The notes beneath the pieces are model-generated. The model searched no databases. It was not told where the DNA came from and saw nothing but the letters and a program-made list of their open reading frames with translations. Position numbers and translations under genes: made by a program. Source: Micavibrio_C sp046294845 (GTDB lineage: Bacteria > Pseudomonadota > Alphaproteobacteria > Micavibrionales > Micavibrionaceae). Taken from it: a stretch of DNA of 64,000 bases. The stretch is taken from assembly GCA_046294845.1 (NCBI GenBank), contig JBKBNU010000001.1, forward strand, positions 2,332,383-2,396,382. The letters run 5' to 3'. Numbering within the stretch: position 1 is the first letter of the stretch; each line of letters starts with the position of its first letter. This document shows positions 59,319 to 64,000 of the stretch, piece after piece.

Positions 59319-61325
59319 ATGCTCGCGCGTTCTTATTATCAAGCAAACATTGCAGATTTCCTTGAAGAAGACCCGGATAAAATTCTGGGTGAGCTGGCGC
59401 ACAATCACCATTTTGCACTCGATATCTCTCAGAAGAATGCATGGCTTGAGCAGATCGACCACCTGAAACAACACCTCTCGCGGCAATATTCCGGAAAAAT
59501 ATTTTTCGAGTTTTCTGTCCCCCGCATGGGCAAACGCGTTGATGTAGTGCTGCTGATAAATAATGTCGTGTTCGTGTTGGAATATAAGACCGGCGCCATG
59601 AAATACAACAGATATGCGATGGACCAGGCTTTGGACTATGCGCTCGATCTTAAAAACTTCCATGAAGGAAGTCATGGTCGTTATATTGTTCCAATTCTGG
59701 TTTCAACAAAGGCAGTAAGGCAGAATAATGTCCTTAACTGGTATCAAGATAAGGTCGCTGCTCCATTGTTGTGCAGTAATAACGACCTCAATGACCTCAT
59801 CGCATTAACTTTTGAAAATTTAAGACCTGTTCATACGAATGTATGCGGCCTCTCGGATAATGAACAAGAGTCATTTGGAGAACAGTGGGAAGATAGCAGT
59901 TACAAACCAACACCAACTATTGTTGAGGCAGCGCAAGCCTTATACCAGGGTCATAATGTCGAAGAAATTTCACGATCTGACGCTGGCGCGAAGAACTTAA
60001 CGCACACGTCGAATTGCATTTCTGAAATTATTGATCACTCAAAACAAAACCGTCGAAAATCTATTTGTTTTGTTACGGGTGTGCCCGGTGCAGGAAAGAC
60101 GCTTGCAGGCCTAAACATTTCAACACGGACAGTGGATCCGTCGTCTGAAGAACATGCCGTATTCTTGTCCGGAAACGGACCCCTGGTTTTAGTATTGCGG
60201 GAAGCGCTGGCCAGGGATGAAGTGGAACGCTCTAAAAAATCTGGCGCACCTATTTCTAAAAAAGAAGCCACTCAGAAGGTCAGCACTTTTATTCAAAATA
60301 TTCATCATTTCCGTGATGAAGGTCTTAAATCAGACAAGCCTCCAAATGAGCATGTTGTGATATTCGACGAAGCGCAGCGGGCCTGGAACCAGCAACACGC
60401 TGAACGCTTTATGATACAAAAACGCGGCGCAAAAGAGTTCAATATGTCTGAGCCTGAATTCTTAATTAGCCTTATGAACCGACGCGAAGACTGGTGCACT
60501 ATCATTTGTCTCATCGGCGGTGGGCAGGAAATTAATACCGGAGAGGCCGGACTGATCGAATGGTTCAATGCTTTGAAGAAACGTTTCCCACACTGGGATG
60601 TTTACCATTCTGGGCAGTTAACAAACAAAAACTATAGTTGGGGCGAGGATTTAGGCACAAAACTCGCTGGCCTAAATGCAATCGAGAGAACGACCTTGCA
60701 TCTTGCCGTTTCAATCCGTTCCTTCCGGGCGGAAAAACTATCAGATTTTGTCGGCGCGATTATCGAGGGCAACGCTGATGATGCAGCCCAGATCAAAAAA
60801 GACCTTGGCCAGTATCATATTGCTCTTACCCGTGATTTGGATGTGGCGCGGACCTGGCTTCGCCATCATGCCAGGGGGACAGAACGCCTCGGCCTGATCG
60901 CCTCATCGGGGGCTATCCGTCTCAAGCCGGAAGGCATCTACGTTAAAGGTCAGACTGACCCCGTGAATTGGTTTTTAAACGGCAAGGAAGACATCCGCTC
61001 TTCGTACTATCTAGAAGACGTCGCGACAGAATTCGACATTCAAGGGTTAGAGCTTGATTGGACAGGCATGTGCTGGGATGCCGATTTGCGTATGGAAAGC
61101 GGTGGATGGGGATATTACAGTTTTAAAGGTACAAAGTGGCAGAATGTTAATGACCGTTTCCGCCGCGCATATTTGGCGAATGCGTACCGTGTTCTTTTAA
61201 CCAGAGCACGGCAGGGCATGGTCATTTTTGTACCGCGCGGGGATCATGATGACTCGACACGTCCACCTCAATTTTACGATGAAACGTACGACTTCTTAAA
61301 ACGCTGCAGAATTGAAGAAATATAA
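59319..61325 (+). CDS. Nuclease-like/DUF2075 (Schlafen-type) P-loop helicase protein
   Basis: A 668-residue protein. Residues 60-95 form a PD-(D/E)XK-like nuclease core (RVDVVLLINNVVFVLEYKTG). Then a P-loop ATPase follows: FVTGVPGAGKTLAGLNISTR (Walker A, near 254), HVVIFDEAQRAWNQQHAER (Walker B) and CTIICLIGGGQEINTGEAG, with late helicase-like motifs YLANAYRVLLTRARQGM. This is the DUF2075 group (COG3410). Such fusions occur in phage-defence islands. No strong ribosome site precedes ATG 59319. It is unaccompanied, so any defence role is inferred from domain type and neighbours. Confidence 0.82.
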   Translation: MLARSYYQANIADFLEEDPDKILGELAHNHHFALDISQKNAWLEQIDHLKQHLSRQYSGKIFFEFSVPRMGKRVDVVLLINNVVFVLEYKTGAMKYNRYAMDQALDYALDLKNFHEGSHGRYIVPILVSTKAVRQNNVLNWYQDKVAAPLLCSNNDLNDLIALTFENLRPVHTNVCGLSDNEQESFGEQWEDSSYKPTPTIVEAAQALYQGHNVEEISRSDAGAKNLTHTSNCISEIIDHSKQNRRKSICFVTGVPGAGKTLAGLNISTRTVDPSSEEHAVFLSGNGPLVLVLREALARDEVERSKKSGAPISKKEATQKVSTFIQNIHHFRDEGLKSDKPPNEHVVIFDEAQRAWNQQHAERFMIQKRGAKEFNMSEPEFLISLMNRREDWCTIICLIGGGQEINTGEAGLIEWFNALKKRFPHWDVYHSGQLTNKNYSWGEDLGTKLAGLNAIERTTLHLAVSIRSFRAEKLSDFVGAIIEGNADDAAQIKKDLGQYHIALTRDLDVARTWLRHHARGTERLGLIASSGAIRLKPEGIYVKGQTDPVNWFLNGKEDIRSSYYLEDVATEFDIQGLELDWTGMCWDADLRMESGGWGYYSFKGTKWQNVNDRFRRAYLANAYRVLLTRARQGMVIFVPRGDHDDSTRPPQFYDETYDFLKRCRIEEI

Positions 61326-61722
61326 ATAAGTCTACGATTGGCAAAAATCTATAGTCCTATGTAACTACTCCAACAACTACAAGATAATATTAAATGGCGC
61401 TGGTCTCAGTCCATCGCTAACTATTCTCAGCATCATCCCCTGCTATCAGGGAAAAATACAGGGAATTTTGCTGTTTTTATCGCCGGTCATATGACCAAAC
61501 CCTCAAAAAGGCAGCGCATTCACGCATTAGTAGGTAACGCTGCATTTTAGGATAATAAAATAACAGGGAATTATCAGGGAATAGATCAACGCCCCTGCGC
61601 TGCTGGAAATCTACTAATCAGGTAATACTTCTACAACATCACTATGAGTCACATAAGTAAACGGGAGAAGTCCCCAGAGAAATATCTAGAAAGCCATATT
61701 CTATAAATTCTTAATAATTGAC
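61326..61722. other. Gene-free AT-rich stretch with short repeats
   Basis: About 400 bases without a convincing gene. ATCAGGGAA-type repeats recur (about 61446-61454 and 61573-61581, with ACAGGGAAT near 61458 and 61563), and GCAGCG/CGCTGC (about 61512-61541) can form a stem. No integrase, tRNA or attachment site was recognised. It may be leftover mobile DNA. Confidence 0.35.
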
Positions 61723-62181
61723 CTATGCCAAGCCGCCATTTTTATACCAGGTACAGTCAAACGCACCATGATTAATATTAATGTACAATCCCAACTGATA
61801 TTCGTAATGACCTTTGCTGGTGAGAAGCTCTAGCTTTTTCCGGTCACATGCATTATCAGCGGAATTCTTTTTTATCTCAATCACGAGTAGGTTATGATCA
61901 GCACCTGGCCTTTCGCGATGGTGAACTGTTATATCGGGAAGAATACGGTCAGTCGCTCTATCGTGAGCACATTCACGAATTCCAATAAGTAATTTTAATC
62001 GCTGTTCATCACGATCATATTCACAATCAATATTCCAGTTAGGAAAATGAGATTCCATATGAACTGCTAACCTATGTGCCGTTGACCGCTCGTGAACAGT
62101 TGAAAAGGAAAGTTGAGGTGTCTCGGCCTTTAAGGCATTGATAGCATGCTGAACACTTGTCTTAATTTCATCATCTGTCAT
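61723..62181 (-). CDS. PD-(D/E)XK nuclease-like protein
   Basis: About 152 residues. The core ILPDITVHHRERPGADHNLL continues VIEIKKNSADNACDRKKLEL, which gives the D...ExK order of restriction-type nucleases. The N-terminal part is helical (TDDEIKTSVQHAINALKAET). ATG 62181 has AGGGA upstream; the longer frame from 62301 begins with AT-rich sequence and is doubted. It is close to the DUF2075 protein and could be part of a defence set. Nuclease activity is inferred from motif only. Confidence 0.55.
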   Translation of the reverse strand: MTDDEIKTSVQHAINALKAETPQLSFSTVHERSTAHRLAVHMESHFPNWNIDCEYDRDEQRLKLLIGIRECAHDRATDRILPDITVHHRERPGADHNLLVIEIKKNSADNACDRKKLELLTSKGHYEYQLGLYININHGAFDCTWYKNGGLA

Positions 62182-62474
62182 GGGGATCCCTATCTTGTTA
62201 ATTGGGGGCATGTGGGTAACGTAAATTATATAGCTGATCAACTCAGAGAAATCTGTGATCGTGTATATAAAGAAGGCGAGCACGCTGTCTAATAACAGCA
62301 CTACTGATCGAGAAATAATTCTCAGCTGTTAGCCTGTGGTAGGCCCAGAATTATAATTATGTTAAATAATAATGTGCAGGCACACGCCTATTACAATAGT
62401 ATCCTTCCCTCAAATTTGACGCCCGCCGGTTGCATATGCTTAAAAGCAATATCGTGAAATGAAGGGGTTTATTC

Positions 62475-62618
62475 ATGAAAAAGTTAATTCTTGCACTCGC
62501 AGTCGTTTCTGTAACTGTTCCCAGCTTGGCATATGCACATGGCGGCGGCTGCCGTAAGGCTTCTCTGCCACAGTGCTGTCATATGGACAATAGCACAGGG
62601 ACCGTCCACTGCCATTAA
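62475..62618 (+). CDS. Small secreted Cys/His-rich peptide
   Basis: A 47-residue protein: signal peptide MKKLILALAVVSVTVPSLAY, then a mature part of about 26 residues, HGGGCRKASLPQCCHMDNST ending GTVHCH. It has four Cys and four His residues in about 26, which suggests metal binding (zinc, copper or iron) or disulfides. GAAGGGG lies nine bases before ATG 62475, and a terminator-like hairpin follows. Too short for routine gene finding, but the signal peptide, ribosome site and terminator make it credible. Confidence 0.7.
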   Translation: MKKLILALAVVSVTVPSLAYAHGGGCRKASLPQCCHMDNSTGTVHCH

Positions 62619-62645
62619 TTGCACGACTGGATTCTTCTGTAGTGG

Positions 62646-62675
62646 GCAGGCATGTACAACATGCCTGCTAATTTA
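62646..62675 (+). terminator. Hairpin after the Cys/His peptide gene
   Basis: GCAGGCATGT (62646-62655) pairs perfectly with ACATGCCTGC (62659-62668) around a three-base loop, followed by a weak T stretch. Confidence 0.7.
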
Positions 62676-62707
62676 GTTTATTAAAAAAATAAGTTCGGGG
62701 ACCTATC

Positions 62708-63580
62708 GTGAGAAATTTTCTGCTTCTTCTTGCTGCAATTCTACCTCTAACAGCGTGCGCTGGTTCAGCCTATCGCTTACCTGAGGTTAGTAACGCTGAC
62801 ATTCAAGCCATGCAAAGTAAGATTGCAGAGAATAAAGCTCCTTTAAAAACATATGAGCGTAGCGATAGTAAATATAAAGCAACACTGGCTAGCATTACAA
62901 AGCGTCTTACAAAAAAAGCCACACCTCTGTGCGAATACGCAGGGTATGAGAGCTGCTATTTTGAGACTACTTATGATTCTGGCGACACAATTAACGCCTA
63001 TGCGAGCCAAGGCTATAAAATAACTATTTATAAGGGCTTGCTTCAGTACCTGAAAAACGAAGATGAGATGGCAGCAGTAGTTGCCCATGAGATGGGCCAT
63101 CATCTGGCAAACCATAATCAGGAAACTGAGCAAAATGCAGCCGCAGGAGCTGCAATTTCTGGTATCTTAACTGCCGTGCTGTTAGGCGCCGCAAATGCCA
63201 ACAATCCCTATTACAGCTCGTATCAGCAGCAACAGGACCAGCAGACACTTCAAGATATGATGCAGGCTGGCGCACAAATCGGCATGAGAAGTTATTCTAA
63301 AGAACAGGAGCGCGAAGCCGATCTTTTAGCCACGTATCTTCTTTCTCGCGCAGGATATAATTTGAAGCGTGCTCAAAATATTATGCTCGTATTATCAGAA
63401 ACGTCTGGTGAGGCTGCGATCAATAGTTCTGCATTCCTTGATACGCATCCAGCGGGTATTGAACGGATGGTCGCGTGGGAAAAGGCTATTGATGAAATCA
63501 AAGGCAACCCCTCGAAACTTCCATATCTCAAAGAAGATTTCCAGAGAAATCCCAAGAGAGCAGAAAAGAAACAAAAATGA
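62708..63580 (+). CDS. M48-family zinc metallopeptidase lipoprotein (LoiP-like)
   Basis: A 290-residue lipoprotein (lipobox LTAC). The M48 zinc motif is AAVVAHEMGHHLANHNQETE, with a second-helix Glu in YSKEQEREADLLATYLLSRA and the DTHPAGIERMVAWEKAI block. This size and architecture match the periplasmic LoiP/YcaL group that degrades misfolded outer-membrane proteins. A Gln-rich stretch (YSSYQQQQDQQTLQDMMQ) is unusual. The AT content is higher than in the rest of the window. It is not linked to an operon partner. Confidence 0.88.
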   Translation: MRNFLLLLAAILPLTACAGSAYRLPEVSNADIQAMQSKIAENKAPLKTYERSDSKYKATLASITKRLTKKATPLCEYAGYESCYFETTYDSGDTINAYASQGYKITIYKGLLQYLKNEDEMAAVVAHEMGHHLANHNQETEQNAAAGAAISGILTAVLLGAANANNPYYSSYQQQQDQQTLQDMMQAGAQIGMRSYSKEQEREADLLATYLLSRAGYNLKRAQNIMLVLSETSGEAAINSSAFLDTHPAGIERMVAWEKAIDEIKGNPSKLPYLKEDFQRNPKRAEKKQK

Positions 63581-63716
63581 TGCGACTACACCATTACAGG
63601 ATAGGCTAGAAATGATGGTGAATTATTTGTCTTTTCTCTCATAGCGATGGAAATCGCTCCCATCTGTATTTTGGAATTAGTCTTTCAGTGCATTCAGAAA
63701 AATAGAAAGAACGACT

Positions 63717-63879
63717 TTGATATCAGCTACTGTTTATCAAAACCGCATAGAAGAGCTTCTCAAGCTTATATTTCCCGTAGATAGTGTCAAAAAAGAATGG
63801 TCTATCTGGGATGGAGCAGAAGATGGCTTTCGCAGAACGAGCACAACATACGCCCCTCGTTTAGATATAGCCGTAGGGC
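63717..63879 (+). pseudogene. Gene interrupted by an IS3-family insertion (5' part)
   Basis: From TTG 63717 the frame reads ISATVYQNRIEELLKLIFPV and continues through WSIWDGAEDGFRRTSTTYAP to RLDIAVG, then enters the insertion sequence and stops at 63896. The YAPRLDIAVG ending recalls the start of restriction/defence-type proteins with a Y-x-P-R-x-D-I-A-V-G block. Only about 54 residues remain, so the family is uncertain, but the codon pattern is clearly coding. The remainder should lie beyond the IS, off the right edge. TTG start is inferred; GAAAG lies upstream. Confidence 0.55.
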
Positions 63880-64000
63880 TGACCCACCCCCTATAAAGGA
63901 GTCCATATCCGGAGTGAATTTGGGTAGATTATGGACACTTTTAAGGAGGTATGTAAATGGCACGGAAGCGCTATACGGCGGAGCAGATTATCGGGTATTT
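63880..64000 (+). mobile_element. IS3-family insertion sequence, left end
   Basis: The left end appears to be TGACCCACCCCCTATAAAGG at 63880, an IS3/IS407-like terminal sequence starting TG, followed by a short leader and an orfA start at 63957. The right end and the target duplication are outside the window. It interrupts the gene at 63717. The boundary is an inference from where the reading frame of that gene is lost. Confidence 0.7.
63957..64000 (+). CDS. IS3-family transposase OrfA (N-terminus only)
   Basis: The start is ATG 63957 with a strong GGAGGT six bases upstream. It reads ARKRYTAEQIIGY, the typical IS3 OrfA opening (helix-turn-helix to follow). The gene continues beyond the right edge, so nothing else can be said. 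Confidence 0.85.
   Translation, partial: MARKRYTAEQIIGY

Noticed and set aside
61326..61722. Prophage or integrative-element attachment site
   Set aside because: No integrase, tRNA gene or long matching direct repeat was found in the region.
63640..63660. Terminator after the M48 gene
   Set aside because: AGCGAT/ATCGCT forms a stem at 63643-63658, but the T-rich run lies 8 bases on and is broken, so only a weak hairpin is supported.

Overview
The window is chromosomal DNA from an alphaproteobacterium of roughly balanced GC content. A GapR (DUF2312) gene, a divergent COQ9/COQ8 pair, an AhpC/AhpD pair of the mycobacterial type, many Ala-rich cell-envelope proteins and tightly overlapping gene starts all fit that class. 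The three M3 oligopeptidases and the lone DotI/IcmL-like protein recall Micavibrio-like lineages, but that placement is an impression and not proven here. No rRNA, tRNA or CRISPR array was found.

Layout. 1-6.5 kb: envelope genes (pal, a SirB1-like protein, a BON lipoprotein, yraN, two isochorismatase-fold paralogues, rsmI, and a divergent LpoA-like lipoprotein), a version of the rsmI-lpoA-yraN-dolP neighbourhood. 6.5-11.2 kb: a structured intergenic region, a TetR regulator with a candidate operator, ahpC-ahpD, trhO and a TIKI/ChaN-like hydrolase candidate. 11.2-14.2 kb: an ECF sigma operon (EF-hand protein, sigma factor, one-TM anti-sigma candidate, CnrX-like metal-sensor protein) and an AMIN-domain lipoprotein. 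14.4-19.3 kb: flp pilin, WecA-like transferase, GT4 glycosyltransferase, mnmC. 19.3-26.9 kb: three M3 metallopeptidases around a periplasmic protein. 27-30.5 kb: a degenerate kinase-like protein, a candidate small RNA with repeated C-rich motifs, and an XRE regulator with an EgtD-like methyltransferase.

30.5-32.4 kb is an AT-rich islet (GNAT, putative 2OG oxygenase, and a 5'-truncated relative of the nearby XRE regulator). 32.4-41 kb: arginase, GDP-L-fucose synthesis (manC-like, fcl, gmd), a fatty-acid hydroxylase, a CBS protein and asnB. 41-42 kb: Hsp20 and a CDGSH protein. 42-48.4 kb: a fimbrial locus with three DUF4402 pilin-like proteins, a PapD-like chaperone and a very large usher-like protein ending in an AMIN domain, which is the most novel-looking system here. 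48.8-58.7 kb: acs, two unknown proteins, and a tightly coupled operon coq9 - icmL-like - N-formylglutamate amidohydrolase - gapR - O-antigen ligase, where the last gene is preceded by a hairpin that hides its Shine-Dalgarno sequence and may start at ATT; coq8 diverges. 58.8-64 kb: an AT-rich, accessory-looking end with a nuclease/DUF2075 helicase, a second nuclease-like protein, a Cys/His-rich secreted peptide, an M48 lipoprotein and a gene cut by an IS3-family element that runs off the right edge.

Together the genes describe an envelope- and surface-centred region: outer-membrane tethering, peptidoglycan synthase activation, lipid-linked glycan and fucose-sugar synthesis, surface fibres, periplasmic stress sensing and peptide breakdown, with accessory DNA in the 30.5-32.4 kb islet and the right 5 kb.
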